A stretch of DNA of 64,000 nt. Origin: Shinella zoogloeoides. GTDB lineage: Bacteria > Pseudomonadota > Alphaproteobacteria > Rhizobiales > Rhizobiaceae. The notes under the pieces are model-generated. The model ran no database searches and was not told where the DNA came from. It worked only from the letters and a program-made list of their open reading frames with translations. Below, piece by piece: positions 9,170 through 18,493 of the stretch. The stretch spans positions 266,149-330,148 of the forward strand of contig NZ_QNUJ01000007.1 in assembly GCF_003574625.1 (NCBI RefSeq). Reading direction: 5' to 3'. Every line of letters begins with the position of its first letter. The first letter of the stretch is position 1. The position numbers were made by a program, and so were the translations under genes.

Positions 9170-9198
9170 ATATGGTGATTGCGCGATGCCGGCGCAAG
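9170..9198 (-). promoter_or_regulatory. RpoH (sigma-32) type promoter of hsp20
   Basis: On the minus strand CTTGCG (9198-9193) and CCATAT (9175-9170) are spaced by 17 bp, matching the rhizobial RpoH pattern CTTGAA-N17-CCATNT except for the last two bases of the -35. It lies about 60 bp before the hsp20 start. Confidence 0.75.
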
Positions 9199-9280
9199 AC
9201 GCTTGCGAAAGGCGGCCCGGCAAATATAGTCGCCGCTTCCCCGCCGGTCCGGCGCAATCAGAAAACAGGAATGAAGCGGC

Positions 9281-10222
9281 ATGTCCGAGCCAAGGAAAAT
9301 CATCATCGACACCGATCCCGGCCAGGACGACGCCGCCGCCATCATGCTGGCGCTCGGCAGCCCGGAACTGGAAATCCTCGGCATCACCACGGTCGCCGGC
9401 AACGTGTCGCTGTCGCGCACCTCCACCAATGCCCGCATCATCCTGGAATTCTGCTCCCGGCCGGACGTCAGGGTCTTCGCCGGCGCCGACAGGCCGATCG
9501 CCCGTCCGCTGGTGACGGCCGAGCATGTCCACGGCAAGACCGGCCTCGACGGCCCGGAGCTGCACGAGCCGAAGATGCCGCTCGAAGCGCAGCACGCCGT
9601 CGACTTCATCGTCGAGACGCTGAAGCGCGAGCCGGTCGGCACCGTCACGCTCTGCACGCTCGGCCCGCTGACGAACATCGCGCTCGCGCTGGAAAAGGCG
9701 CCCGAGATCGCCGGCCGCGTGCGCGAGCTGGTCATGATGGGCGGCGGCTTCTTCGAGGGCGGCAACATCACGCCGGCCGCCGAATTCAACATCTATGTCG
9801 ACCCGGAGGCGGCCGCCGCCGTCTTCAGGTCCGGCATCCCGATCGTCATGATGCCGCTCGACGTCACCCACAAGGTGCTGACGCTGAAGAGCCGCGTCGA
9901 GACGCTGCGCGCGATCGGCAACCGCCCGGCGCTCGCCCTCGTCCAGATGCTGGAATTCTTCGAGCGCTTCGACATCGAGAAATACGGTTCCGACGGCGGC
10001 CCGCTGCACGATCCGACCGTCATCGCCTATCTGCTGAAGCCGGAGCTTTTCGGCGGGCGCGACTGCAATGTCGAGGTCGAGACGGCTTCGCCGCTCACCG
10101 TCGGCATGACCGTCGTCGACTGGTGGCAGGTGACCGACCGCAAGCACAATGCGCGCGTCATGAAGGATGTCGATGCGGACGGCTTCTTCGCGCTCCTCAC
10201 CGAGCGCGTCGGACGCCTTTGA
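9281..10222 (+). CDS. ribonucleoside hydrolase (IUNH family)
   Basis: 313 residues. The calcium-binding signature DTDPGQDDA is at residues 10-18, and the substrate-side motif NIYVDPEAA is present near 170; a His in HDPTVIAYLL near 240 fits the catalytic position. The enzyme splits the N-glycosidic bond of nucleosides for salvage; whether it prefers purine or pyrimidine nucleosides cannot be read here. It is transcribed divergently from hsp20 and its stop overlaps the start of the next small gene by one base, so the two are translationally coupled. Confidence 0.92.
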   Translation: MSEPRKIIIDTDPGQDDAAAIMLALGSPELEILGITTVAGNVSLSRTSTNARIILEFCSRPDVRVFAGADRPIARPLVTAEHVHGKTGLDGPELHEPKMPLEAQHAVDFIVETLKREPVGTVTLCTLGPLTNIALALEKAPEIAGRVRELVMMGGGFFEGGNITPAAEFNIYVDPEAAAAVFRSGIPIVMMPLDVTHKVLTLKSRVETLRAIGNRPALALVQMLEFFERFDIEKYGSDGGPLHDPTVIAYLLKPELFGGRDCNVEVETASPLTVGMTVVDWWQVTDRKHNARVMKDVDADGFFALLTERVGRL

Positions 10223-10572
10223 TGCGCGGCCCCGCTCCGGGGGCCGAGGCCCGCTTCCACAAGGAGATGGCGGGCCTCTACGACCGCTTCGCCGAACTCG
10301 GCTTCCGCCCGGTCCTGCTGCGCCGCTGCGTCACGCCCAACGGCGGCGTGGCGGCGGCGAAGGAGTTCGTCTTCACGCCCGGCGCGACCGGCCTCGAACG
10401 TCTTCTCGACGCCGGCAAGCCGGAGCTTTCCATGGAAGCGCTGATGCTGCGCCCCGAATACCGGGGCCTCTTCACCGAGCTGGAGCTGAAGGAGGCCGCC
10501 CGCCGCCTCGCCAATGCCGCGCCCGGTCGCTCCCGCGGCCGCCTCCAGCCCCAGCCGACGGAACGCAAGTAA
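10222..10572 (+). CDS. conserved hypothetical protein coupled to nucleoside hydrolase
   Basis: 116 residues, starting in the TGATG overlap with the nucleoside hydrolase stop. No signal peptide or membrane helix is visible. The body is an alpha/beta mix with KEFVFTPGATGLERLL and SMEALMLRPEYRGLF; the C-terminal 20 residues are basic and probably disordered. I do not recognise a family. Codon use resembles neighbouring genes, and the reading frame is long for its place, so it is likely real. Coupling suggests a role in the same nucleoside salvage step, but that is context only. Confidence 0.72.
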   Translation: MRGPAPGAEARFHKEMAGLYDRFAELGFRPVLLRRCVTPNGGVAAAKEFVFTPGATGLERLLDAGKPELSMEALMLRPEYRGLFTELELKEAARRLANAAPGRSRGRLQPQPTERK

Positions 10573-10617
10573 CCGGCCCGCGGGCGCGGCGCACGTTCAT
10601 TCGCCTGTCATCGCGGC

Positions 10618-11718
10618 ATGGTCAAAGAGGCCATGCTCGAAGACATCGCTCCAGATTCGTCCTTCCCCGTCGCGTCCGATGACCGGGCGCCCACCGTCCT
10701 CGTCGTGACGGATGCCTGGCGGCCGCAGCTCAACGGCGTGGTGCACACGCTGGAGGAGCTGGCCCGCTCGGCAGCGGAGGAGGGGGTCGACGTCGTCTTC
10801 CTGACGCCTGAGAAATTCACGACCATCCCGCTGCCGTCCTATCCGGAGATCCGGCTCGCCATCGCCTCGAGCCGCCAGGTGCTGGCCGAGATCGAGGCCG
10901 TCGCGCCGGATTACATCCATATCGCGACCGAGGGCCCGCTCGGCATGGCGGCGCGGCGCGCCTGCCTGCAGCGCCGGCTGCCCTTCACCACCGCCTACCA
11001 CACGCGCTTTCCCGAATTCATCAGCGCGCGCCTGCCCATACCGGAAAGCTGGAGCTACTGGTGGCTGCGCCGCTTCCACAATTCCGGCGCGGGCATGATG
11101 GTGGCCACCAGGTCGCTCGGCGCGGAAATGGCGGCGCGGGGCTTCGTGCGCATCAAGCGCTGGTCGCGCGGGGTGGATACCAAGCTGTTCGACCCGGCAA
11201 GGCGCCGCGACCTCGGCCTGCCGCGCCCGGTCTTCCTCAATGTCGGGCGCGTGGCGGTGGAGAAGAACCTGCCCGCCTTCCTCGGCCTCGATTTGCCGGG
11301 CAGCAAGGTCGTCGTCGGCGACGGGCCGGACCTTGCGGCGCTGCGCCAGCGTTATCCCGACGTGCATTTCCTCGGCCGCAAGACCGGCGAGGACCTTGCC
11401 GCCCTCTACGCCTCGGCCGACGTCTTCGTCTTCCCGAGCCGCACGGATACGTTCGGCAATGTCATGCTGGAGGCTTTGGCGAGCGGCGTTCCCGTTGCCG
11501 CCTTCCCGGTCACTGCCCCGCGCGATGTGCTGGGTGAGGCGGGGGCCTTGTCGGAGGACCTGCGGGAGGCGGCCCTTGCCGCGCTCGATATCCCGAAGGA
11601 GGTCGCGCTTGCCCGTGCGGCCACGTATAGCTGGCGCGCCTGCGCCCGCGAATTCCTCGGGAACCTCGCCCGCGTGCCGCGCGGTGCTTTCGCGGCACGC
11701 CGTTTGAGCCTGCGGTAG
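10618..11718 (+). CDS. glycosyltransferase family 4 (GT-B fold)
   Basis: 366 residues. The N-terminal half begins with VLVVTDAWRPQLNGVV, the acceptor-domain signature of the mannosyl/glucosyltransferases that build glycolipids; the C-terminal half carries FPSRTDTFGNVMLEAL, the E-x7-E type nucleotide-sugar site. No membrane helix. Similar proteins transfer glucose or mannose from a nucleotide sugar to diacylglycerol or related lipids; the real substrate is not determinable here. The start may be ATG 10618 or ATG 10633; neither has a convincing ribosome site. A 42-bp intergenic repeat begins right at its end. Confidence 0.85.
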   Translation: MVKEAMLEDIAPDSSFPVASDDRAPTVLVVTDAWRPQLNGVVHTLEELARSAAEEGVDVVFLTPEKFTTIPLPSYPEIRLAIASSRQVLAEIEAVAPDYIHIATEGPLGMAARRACLQRRLPFTTAYHTRFPEFISARLPIPESWSYWWLRRFHNSGAGMMVATRSLGAEMAARGFVRIKRWSRGVDTKLFDPARRRDLGLPRPVFLNVGRVAVEKNLPAFLGLDLPGSKVVVGDGPDLAALRQRYPDVHFLGRKTGEDLAALYASADVFVFPSRTDTFGNVMLEALASGVPVAAFPVTAPRDVLGEAGALSEDLREAALAALDIPKEVALARAATYSWRACAREFLGNLARVPRGAFAARRLSLR

Positions 11719-11760
11719 CATTTCCAGCAAAAGTGCGAAGCGGTTTTGCGTTCGGAAATG
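11719..11760 (+). repeat. 42-bp rhizobial intergenic repeat, copy 1
   Basis: CATTTCC (11719-11725) and GGAAATG (11754-11760) bracket a core with AGCAAAAGTGCGAAGCGG. The same 42-bp arrangement, inverted, occurs at 36979-37020. It sits between the convergent glycosyltransferase and pgi genes. Confidence 0.82.
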
Positions 11761-11770
11761 CGGAACTAGT

Positions 11771-13396
11771 CTAGTTCGCAGCCTTCAGCAGCGCCGCGAC
11801 AAGGCCCGCCGTCGAGGAATCGTGCCCTGCAGCGCTCTCCTTGCCTTCCACGACCGGCAGCAGGCCCGTCGCCAGCTCCTTGCCGAGCTCCACGCCCCAC
11901 TGGTCGAAGGAATTGATGTTGAAGAGCGCGCCTTCGACGAAGACGCGGTGCTCGTAGAGCGCGATCAGCCGGCCGAGCGCGAAGGGCGTCAGGCTGTCAT
12001 AGACCATGGTGATCGACGGGCGGTTACCCGAGAAGACGCGGTGCGGTGCGATCCGGTCTGCCTTTGCCTCGTCCATGCCCTTCGAGGTGAGCTGTGCCTT
12101 GGCTTCGGCGAGCGAGCGGCCCTTCATCAGGGCTTCCGACTGCGCCAGGCAATTGGCGATGAGGAGCTGGTGCTGGTGGCGCAGGTTCTTCTCATGGCCG
12201 TTGGCCGCGATCATGAACTCGGTCGGGATGATCGAGGTGCCCTGGTGGATGAGCTGGTAGAAGGCGTGCTGGCCGTTGGTGCCGGGCTCGCCCCAGACGA
12301 CCGGGCCGGTCTTGCATTCGACCGGCGTCGAATCCACCGTCACCGACTTGCCGTTCGATTCCATGTCGAGCTGCTGCAGATAGGCCGGGAAGCGCGACAG
12401 GCGCTGGTCATAGGGCAGGATGGCGCGCGAGGGATAGTTCAGCACGTTGCGATGATAGAAGCCGATGAGGCCGAGCAGCATCGGGATGTTCTGACGGATC
12501 GGCGCCTCGCGGAAGTGATTGTCGATGGCATGGCCGCCGGCGAGGAACTGCGCGAAGTCCTCCTTCCCGATGGCGATCATCAGCGGCAGGCCGATGGCCG
12601 ACCAGATCGAATAGCGCCCGCCGACCCAGTCCCAGAAGCCGAAGACGCGCGCTTCGTCGATGCCGAAGGCCGCGACCTTGTCGAGCGCCGTGGAGACGGC
12701 GCAGAAATGGTGGCCGACGGCGGCCTCGCCCAGCTTGTCGGCGATGAACCTGCGCGCCGTCGCGGCATTGGTCATCGTCTCGATGGTGGTGAAGGTCTTG
12801 GAGGCGACGATGAAGAGCGTCGTCTCGGCCGTGAGCAGCTTCAGCGTATCGGCGATATGCGCGCCGTCGATATTGGAGACGAAGTGCAGGCGCGGGCCGT
12901 CATGGTAGGGCGCGAGCGCCAGCGTCGCCATGACCGGGCCCAAGTCCGAGCCGCCGATGCCGATATTGACGACATCGGTGATCTTCCTGCCCGTCGCGCC
13001 CTTGAGCGCGCCCGAGCGGATGGCCTCGGCGAAGGCGCCCATGGCGTCGAGCACGGCATTGACATCCGGCATGACGTCCTTGCCCTCGACGAGGACGGGC
13101 GTGTTGGAGCGGTTGCGCAGCGCCGTGTGCAGCACCGCGCGCTCTTCCGTGATGTTGATGATCTCACCGGCGAACATGGCGTCGCGCTTCTTCTCGACGC
13201 CGGCATCCTTCGCCAGCGCCTCCAGCGCGTCGAGCACCGTGTCGTTCACCGCGCATTTGGAATAGTCGAAGAGAAAGTCGCCGAGCGTGGTGCTGTAGCG
13301 GGAGAACCGCTGCGGATCGGCCGCGAAGGCGGCCCGGATGTCTGTGGCATTGGTATCGCGGACGATGGATTTCAGCTTTTCGACAAGCGCGTTCAT
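11771..13396 (-). CDS. pgi: glucose-6-phosphate isomerase
   Basis: 541 residues, the usual size for the E. coli-type enzyme. Seen are GIGGSDLGP near residue 148, the SIS-domain region [12 protein letters not shown] near 260 (catalytic Glu lies further on) and a C-terminal [14 protein letters not shown] signature. It interconverts glucose-6-phosphate and fructose-6-phosphate in the cytoplasm. It stands alone on the minus strand with its own upstream region; a TTAAATCG-type dyad 90-103 bp before the start also occurs before the fructokinase gene at 62928. Confidence 0.97.
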   Translation of the reverse strand: MNALVEKLKSIVRDTNATDIRAAFAADPQRFSRYSTTLGDFLFDYSKCAVNDTVLDALEALAKDAGVEKKRDAMFAGEIINITEERAVLHTALRNRSNTPVLVEGKDVMPDVNAVLDAMGAFAEAIRSGALKGATGRKITDVVNIGIGGSDLGPVMATLALAPYHDGPRLHFVSNIDGAHIADTLKLLTAETTLFIVASKTFTTIETMTNAATARRFIADKLGEAAVGHHFCAVSTALDKVAAFGIDEARVFGFWDWVGGRYSIWSAIGLPLMIAIGKEDFAQFLAGGHAIDNHFREAPIRQNIPMLLGLIGFYHRNVLNYPSRAILPYDQRLSRFPAYLQQLDMESNGKSVTVDSTPVECKTGPVVWGEPGTNGQHAFYQLIHQGTSIIPTEFMIAANGHEKNLRHQHQLLIANCLAQSEALMKGRSLAEAKAQLTSKGMDEAKADRIAPHRVFSGNRPSITMVYDSLTPFALGRLIALYEHRVFVEGALFNINSFDQWGVELGKELATGLLPVVEGKESAAGHDSSTAGLVAALLKAAN

Positions 13397-13485
13397 CGGC
13401 GTCTTCCCTGGCTTTGGACGATGCCGCTAGCTAGTCGCTTTGATATGGTCAAATCAAGACCGGAAAGGCCGCTTGCCCGAAAAAA

Positions 13486-13499
13486 TTAAATCGGTTTAA
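13486..13499. promoter_or_regulatory. dyad TTAAATCGGTTTAA upstream of pgi
   Basis: A near-palindrome with central CG, of the kind bound by LacI-family sugar regulators. 12 of 14 bases equal the site at 62893-62906 before fructokinase. It lies 90 bp before the pgi start and just beyond the acyl-CoA ligase stop. Confidence 0.5.
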
Positions 13500-13512
13500 C
13501 CGCGGCCGCCCG

Positions 13513-15213
13513 TTAGCCGCGCAGGTCCTTGCGGAGAATCTTGCCGACATTGGACTTTGGCAGCTCGGTGCGGAATTCGACGAATTTCGGCCGCTTGTAA
13601 TTGGTGAGGTTCGCCGCGCAATGGGCCTTCACGTCGGCTTCCGTCAGCGCCGGGTCCTTCTTTACGACAAAGAGCTTCACCGCCTCGCCGGAATGCTCGT
13701 CCGGCACGCCGATGGCCGCGCATTCGAGGATGCCGGGATGCGACATTGCCACTTCCTCCACCTCGTTGGGGAAGACGTTGAAGCCGGAGACGAGGATCAT
13801 GTCCTTCTTGCGGTCGACGATCTTGGTATAGCCCTCCGCCGTCATGAAGCCGATATCGCCGGAGCGGAAGAAGCCGTCGGGCGTCATCACCTTGGCCGTC
13901 TCGTCCGGGCGCTGCCAGTAGCCGGCCATGACCTGCGGGCCGCGGATGCAGATCTCGCCGACCTCGCCGAGCGCCAGCGTGCGGCCGTCGTCGTCGCGGA
14001 TCTCGATCTCGGTGGAGGGCAGCGGCAGGCCGATCGTGCCGGTGAATTCCGGCCGGTCGAAGCGGTTGGCCGTCGCCACCGGCGAGGTTTCGGAAAGGCC
14101 GTAGCCCTCGGTGATCGCGCAGCCCGTCATCTTTTGCCAGCGCTCTGCGACCGGCCGCTGCACCGCCATGCCGCCGCCGAGCGTCAGGACGAGCTCGGAG
14201 AAATCGAGTCTGGAGAAATCCGGATTGTTCATCAGCGCGTTGAACAGCGTGTTGAGGCCCGGGAAGATATGGGTGCGAACCTTCGCCAGTTCCTTGACGA
14301 AGGCGGGGATGTCGCGCGGATTGGCGATCAGCACGTTATGGCCGCCGAGCGCGATGCCCATCAGCCCGTTCACCGTCAGCGCGAAGATATGGTAGAGCGG
14401 CAGCGCGCAGATGAAGGTGAGCTGCTCCGGCCGCTTCTTGATCGTGAAGGTCGGCTCGATCCACAGCTTGATCTGCTCCATGTTGGAGAGCAGGTTCGCA
14501 TGGGTGAGGATGGCGCCCTTGGAAACGCCCGTCGTGCCGCCGGTATATTGCAGGAAGGCCATGTCGCCCGGCGCGATCGCGACCGGCTTCACCGCGCCGC
14601 GCGCGCCCTCCGTCATGACCTGCCTGAACGGCACATGCCCCGGCAGCGACCATTCCGGCACGAGCTTCTTCACCTTGCGCACGACGAGATTGACGATGAG
14701 GCCCTTGAGGCCGAGCATGTCGCCCATCGTCGCGACCACAACGTGGCGCACGTCCGTGCGCGCGACGACCTGCGCCACGGTACTCGCGAAATTCTCCAGC
14801 ACGAACAGCGCCTTGGCGCCGGCATCCTTGAGCTGATGCTCCAGCTCGCGCGGCGTATAGAGCGGGTTGACGTTCACCACGACGAGCCCGGCACGCAGGA
14901 TGCCGAAGATGATCACCGGGTTCTGCAGGATGTTCGGCATCATGACGGCGACGCGGTCGCCCTTTTCCAGTCCCCGCGCCTGCAGCCAGGCGACGACCAT
15001 CCGGGAGGCGGCATCGAAGTCGCGGAAGGTCAGCGTCCTGCCCATGCTGGTGAAGGCCGGGCGGTCGGCAAAGCGCGCGCAGCAGCTTTCCACCAGCGCG
15101 CCGATGGAATCGTGGGTGAGCGGGGCGATCTCTCCCGCCATGCCGTCCGGATAGGAGGAGAGCCAGAAACGGCCGGACGGCGCGGTGGACGGGTGCATCT
15201 GTGAGACCGACAT
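13513..15213 (-). CDS. fadD: long-chain fatty acid-CoA ligase (AMP-forming)
   Basis: 566 residues from ATG 15213, with AGGAGGAG 5 bp upstream; a longer frame to 15318 has no ribosome site. The AMP-binding motif YTGGTTGVSKGA is near residue 220, the GYGLSETSP motif near 365 and the FACS-type YWQRPDETAKVMTPDGFFRSGD region near 450. The enzyme activates fatty acids to acyl-CoA for beta-oxidation. The upstream region has a TTGACGT/ACGTCAA dyad shared with the nitronate monooxygenase gene. The symbol fadD is by family; the chain-length preference is not known. Confidence 0.9.
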   Translation of the reverse strand: MSVSQMHPSTAPSGRFWLSSYPDGMAGEIAPLTHDSIGALVESCCARFADRPAFTSMGRTLTFRDFDAASRMVVAWLQARGLEKGDRVAVMMPNILQNPVIIFGILRAGLVVVNVNPLYTPRELEHQLKDAGAKALFVLENFASTVAQVVARTDVRHVVVATMGDMLGLKGLIVNLVVRKVKKLVPEWSLPGHVPFRQVMTEGARGAVKPVAIAPGDMAFLQYTGGTTGVSKGAILTHANLLSNMEQIKLWIEPTFTIKKRPEQLTFICALPLYHIFALTVNGLMGIALGGHNVLIANPRDIPAFVKELAKVRTHIFPGLNTLFNALMNNPDFSRLDFSELVLTLGGGMAVQRPVAERWQKMTGCAITEGYGLSETSPVATANRFDRPEFTGTIGLPLPSTEIEIRDDDGRTLALGEVGEICIRGPQVMAGYWQRPDETAKVMTPDGFFRSGDIGFMTAEGYTKIVDRKKDMILVSGFNVFPNEVEEVAMSHPGILECAAIGVPDEHSGEAVKLFVVKKDPALTEADVKAHCAANLTNYKRPKFVEFRTELPKSNVGKILRKDLRG

Positions 15214-15337
15214 ATGTGCTCCTCCTCGTTGGGCGCGGGCATCGTCCGTCCCGCCGCAGCGAAAGGTCCTCCAACCGTCCGATGCCGACAAGATGATGCT
15301 TTTGGCGGGCGCCATCAAGGTATACTGCTATCTTACA

Positions 15338-15353
15338 TTGACGTAAACGTCAA
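15338..15353. promoter_or_regulatory. TTGACGT-N2-ACGTCAA operator upstream of acyl-CoA ligase
   Basis: A perfect 7-bp dyad with two bases between the arms, 125 bp upstream of the ligase start. The sequence is very like the sites of the MerR-family regulator LiuR, which controls branched-chain amino acid and acyl-CoA degradation in Proteobacteria. Regulator identity is inferred. Confidence 0.62.
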
Positions 15354-15494
15354 CGATCTGCATCGTCGCCTTCGACTACCCCTTCGGGCCGCCGCCTGCG
15401 GCGTCTCCGCGCGCCGCCACCGAAAAAACCACGTATATGTTTAACATTCTTCCGCTACACCTTATCTTGGTGGTCCGGCGCGGACGCCGGAGCC

Positions 15495-16700
15495 ATGGAG
15501 TGGACGAGTTTGTTGCATTCGGAACATCGCAGAAGTGAGCCCCGGTTTCTCGGCGCGGCGCGCCAGGGCGGCGCTGCGCTCATCTCCCCGATCTCGGCGG
15601 CGCGGTGGCTTCTCGTCCTCATCGTCTTCGCCGGCATCTATTTCTTCCACGGCTTCGTCGTGCCGGTGCTGGCCGCGCTGGTCATCGCCTTCGCGAGCTG
15701 GCCGCTCTATTCGCGCCTGCTGGCGCAGGTGAAGGGCAACCGCACGCTCGCCGCCTCCATCGCCATCCTCCTCATCCTCGCCTTCATCGTCGGGCCGATC
15801 GTGATCGCCTCGACCTATGCCCTGCACGAGATCCGCGACTGGATCGGCTGGGCCGTCGAGACGAACCGCACCGGCGCGCCGACGCCGGAATGGATCGGCG
15901 CGCTGCCCGTGGTCGGCGGCTGGCTCGATATGCAATGGGCGCGCTTCCTCGATCATCCGGGCGCGATCGGCGAACTGACGCAGATCGTCAGCGGCGCCAA
16001 TATCGGCAATATCTACCGCGTGGCGCTCGCGGCCGGCGGCAAGGCGTTCAACCTGCTGCTCGCCATGCTCTTCATGCTGATCGCGCTGTTCTTCATCTAC
16101 CGCGACGGCCAGGCCTTCGCCGGCCAGGTCGACCGGCTCGGCGAGCGCATCCTGCCGATGCGCTGGGAGCGCATCTCGCGCATCGTGCCCGCGACGATCA
16201 GCTCGACCGTCACCGGCATGACGCTGATCGCCATCGGCGAGGGCATCGTCCTCGGCGTCGCCTACTGGATCGCCGGCGTGCCCTCGGCCGTCACGCTCGG
16301 CGTGCTGACGGGCGTCATGGCGCTGTTCCCGGGCGGCGCGCCGCTCTCCTTCACGCTGGTCTCGGTCTATCTCGTTTCCAGCGGCTCGCCCGTGGCGGGC
16401 CTCGCGCTCTTCGCCTGGGGCTCGGTGGAGCTCTTCATCGTCGACAAGACGCTGCGCCCGCGCCTCGTCGGCGGCCCGATCAAGCTGCCGTTCCTGCCCA
16501 CCTTCTTCGGCCTCATCGGCGGCGTGAAGACCATGGGCTTCCTCGGTCTCTTCATCGGCCCGGTCCTGATGGCCCTGCTGGTCGCCATCTGGCGCGAATG
16601 GATCCGCGAGGTCGAAGCGACCGAGCCCGCCTCGACGATCCTGCTCGACCCCCACGCCGAGCCGCCCCCCTTGCCCGACAAGGAACGCAACGTCGGCTGA
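15495..16700 (+). CDS. AI-2E-family transporter (membrane protein)
   Basis: 401 residues with about seven to eight hydrophobic helices, including ARWLLVLIVFAGIYFFHGF near residue 35 and a C-terminal set with FFGLIGGVKTMGFLGLFIGP near 345, the conserved signature of the AI-2E transporter family. Members include TqsA (autoinducer export) and sodium/proton antiporters, so the substrate is open. The start ATG is the first in frame; no strong ribosome site is seen. The end is 12 bp from the convergent FMN reductase. Confidence 0.87.
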   Translation: MEWTSLLHSEHRRSEPRFLGAARQGGAALISPISAARWLLVLIVFAGIYFFHGFVVPVLAALVIAFASWPLYSRLLAQVKGNRTLAASIAILLILAFIVGPIVIASTYALHEIRDWIGWAVETNRTGAPTPEWIGALPVVGGWLDMQWARFLDHPGAIGELTQIVSGANIGNIYRVALAAGGKAFNLLLAMLFMLIALFFIYRDGQAFAGQVDRLGERILPMRWERISRIVPATISSTVTGMTLIAIGEGIVLGVAYWIAGVPSAVTLGVLTGVMALFPGGAPLSFTLVSVYLVSSGSPVAGLALFAWGSVELFIVDKTLRPRLVGGPIKLPFLPTFFGLIGGVKTMGFLGLFIGPVLMALLVAIWREWIREVEATEPASTILLDPHAEPPPLPDKERNVG

Positions 16701-16711
16701 AGCCCGGCCGC

Positions 16712-17248
16712 TTAGCCGTCTCCCTCGCCGCAGAACCGGGCGAAATCCGCAAGATAGGCACGCATCGTCTCGACGGCATCCGCGGCGCGCAGCCGCTCGC
16801 CGATATCGTCCGGTGAAAGCGCCATCAGGGAAAAGCGCAGGAAAATATCCGCGCTGAACCGCCCGCTGACCGTCGCGAGCACGGTGCGCAACTGCCCGAG
16901 CATGTCGTCGCCGCGATGGGAGGCATGGGCAAGTACAATTGGCTTGGCGATCAGCTCTTCGCGGGACATCAGCCAGTCGATCGCATTCTTCATGCCGCCG
17001 GGAATGGCGCGCACATATTCGGGGCTGGCGATGATCACTCCATCCGCCGCCGCCACGGCTGCAGCAAGTCCGGCAACCGCTGCCGGCAACGGCGCCGCCT
17101 CCAGATCGGGCGAAAAGACCGGCAGCTCTCCGATACGATCATAGACCGCAACGACATGCGCCGCCCCCGCCGCAGCCTGCAGCCCGCGCAGCATCGCCGT
17201 ATTGGTGGATGCCCGCCGGGCACTTCCCGAAATCGCCAAGAATCGCAT
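16712..17248 (-). CDS. NADPH-dependent FMN reductase-family flavoprotein
   Basis: 178 residues from ATG 17248 (TTG 17254 would add two). It has the flavodoxin-like fold: the FMN phosphate loop GSARRASTN near residue 8 and the SPEYVRAIPGGMKNAIDW motif near 85-102, characteristic of NADPH-dependent FMN/azo/chromate reductases. It would be soluble and dimeric. The substrate is unknown; quinone, chromate or FMN are usual for the family. It is alone on its strand, with tRNA-Thr upstream. Confidence 0.88.
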   Translation of the reverse strand: MRFLAISGSARRASTNTAMLRGLQAAAGAAHVVAVYDRIGELPVFSPDLEAAPLPAAVAGLAAAVAAADGVIIASPEYVRAIPGGMKNAIDWLMSREELIAKPIVLAHASHRGDDMLGQLRTVLATVSGRFSADIFLRFSLMALSPDDIGERLRAADAVETMRAYLADFARFCGEGDG

Positions 17249-17314
17249 GGCCAAACGTGTCCGAGTCCCGCGGGCGGGTCAAGATGCGAAGGGATCGAAA
17301 CATGTTAGGAGAAA

Positions 17315-17390
17315 TGGTGCCGCTTAGGTGACTCGAACACCTGACCCCATCATTACGAATGATGTGCTCTACCGACTGAGCTAAAGCGGC
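17315..17390 (-). tRNA. tRNA-Thr (anticodon CGT)
   Basis: 76 nt including an encoded CCA. On the minus strand the acceptor GCCGCTT pairs with AAGCGGC, the D-arm starts AGCTCAG, the anticodon loop TTCGTAA between CATCA and TGATG gives CGT, and the T-arm has GTTCGAGTC. It reads ACG codons. Confidence 0.97.
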
Positions 17391-17398
17391 CCTTCAGC

Positions 17399-17420
17399 GG
17401 TCCCGAAGCGTGTCGGGACC
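17399..17420. other. inverted repeat in the tRNA-Thr leader
   Basis: GGTCCCGA and TCGGGACC form a perfect 8-bp stem around six bases, starting nine bases before the mature 5' end of tRNA-Thr. It may be part of the precursor removed by RNase P. Confidence 0.55.
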
Positions 17421-17433
17421 GGAATGGGTGCGC

Positions 17434-17461
17434 TGATAACCGCATTGGACGGAGATTTCAA
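17434..17461 (-). promoter_or_regulatory. promoter of tRNA-Thr
   Basis: TTGAAA (17461-17456) and TTATCA (17439-17434) on the minus strand are 16 bp apart, about 45 bp before the tRNA. This fits a housekeeping-sigma promoter. Confidence 0.5.
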
Positions 17462-17515
17462 GCGGGGAGTTTCAACTTCCGCATTTTTCCCGCGCGGCGC
17501 AGCGAAATGACGGGG

Positions 17516-18475
17516 TCAGGCCGCGATGCGGGCCCTGGCGGCGGCGTATTCGCGGGCAAGGCGGGCGACGAGCGCTTCGACCGGCTCGATGGCCTTGACG
17601 GCGCCGATGCCCTGGCCGCAGCCCCAGATGTCCTTCCAGGCCTTGGCGCCGGTCGTGGCCTTGTCGAAATCCATCTTCGAGGGGTCGGCTTCCGGCAGGT
17701 GGTCGGGGTCCATGCCGGCGGCCGCGATGGAAGGCTTCAGGTAGTTGCCGTGGATGCCCGTGAAATAGTTGGAATAGACGATGTCGGCAGCATTGCTGTC
17801 GACGATCGTCTGCTTGTAGGCGTCGCTCGCCCGCGCCTCGGTGGTGGCGATGAAGGGCGAACCGATATAGGCCATGTCCGCGCCCATCGCCTCGGCGGCC
17901 AGGATCGCTCCGCCCGTCGCGATCGCACCGGAAAGCAGGAGCGGGCCGTCGAACCATTCGCGGATTTCCTGGACGAGGGCGAAGGGGGAAAGCGTGCCGG
18001 CATGGCCGCCCGCGCCGGCCGCCACCGCGATCAGCCCGTCCGCGCCCTTGCGGATCGCCGAATTGGCATGGCGGTTGTTGATGACGTCGTGCAGCACGAT
18101 GCCGCCATAGGAATGGATCGCCGCATTCACCTCCGGCACGGCGCCGAGCGAGGAGATCACGACCGGCACCTTGTATTTCACGCACATCGCCAGGTCGTGC
18201 TCCAGCCGCCTGTTGGAACGGTGGACGATCTGGTTGACGGCGAAGGGGGCGGCGGGGCGGTCGGGATGCTTTGCATCGTGCGCGGCAAGGCCCTCGGTGA
18301 TCTCCGCCAGCCATTCGTCGAGCTGCGATTCCGGGCGGGCGTTCAGCGCCGGGAAAGCGCCGATGACACCCGCCTTGCATTGTGCAAGGGTCAGCGCGGG
18401 ATGCGAGACGATGAAGAGCGGCGCGCCGACGACGGGCAGGCGCAGCTTGTCCTTGAGGATCGCGGGCAGGGCCAT
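17516..18475 (-). CDS. nitronate monooxygenase / 2-nitropropane dioxygenase-type flavoprotein
   Basis: 319 residues. A TIM-barrel FMN protein with APLFIVSHPALTLAQ at the start, GAGGHAG near residue 150 and SGAIATGGAILAAEAMGAD near 180, the phosphate-binding part. Members oxidise alkyl nitronates or act as FabK-like enoyl reductases; the first is the more usual call for rhizobial proteins of this length. An operator-like dyad lies 19 bp before the ATG and resembles the one before the acyl-CoA ligase, so a link to acyl-CoA or propionate metabolism is possible. Confidence 0.88.
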   Translation of the reverse strand: MALPAILKDKLRLPVVGAPLFIVSHPALTLAQCKAGVIGAFPALNARPESQLDEWLAEITEGLAAHDAKHPDRPAAPFAVNQIVHRSNRRLEHDLAMCVKYKVPVVISSLGAVPEVNAAIHSYGGIVLHDVINNRHANSAIRKGADGLIAVAAGAGGHAGTLSPFALVQEIREWFDGPLLLSGAIATGGAILAAEAMGADMAYIGSPFIATTEARASDAYKQTIVDSNAADIVYSNYFTGIHGNYLKPSIAAAGMDPDHLPEADPSKMDFDKATTGAKAWKDIWGCGQGIGAVKAIEPVEALVARLAREYAAARARIAA

Positions 18476-18493
18476 GGCGGAAGTCCTGACATT

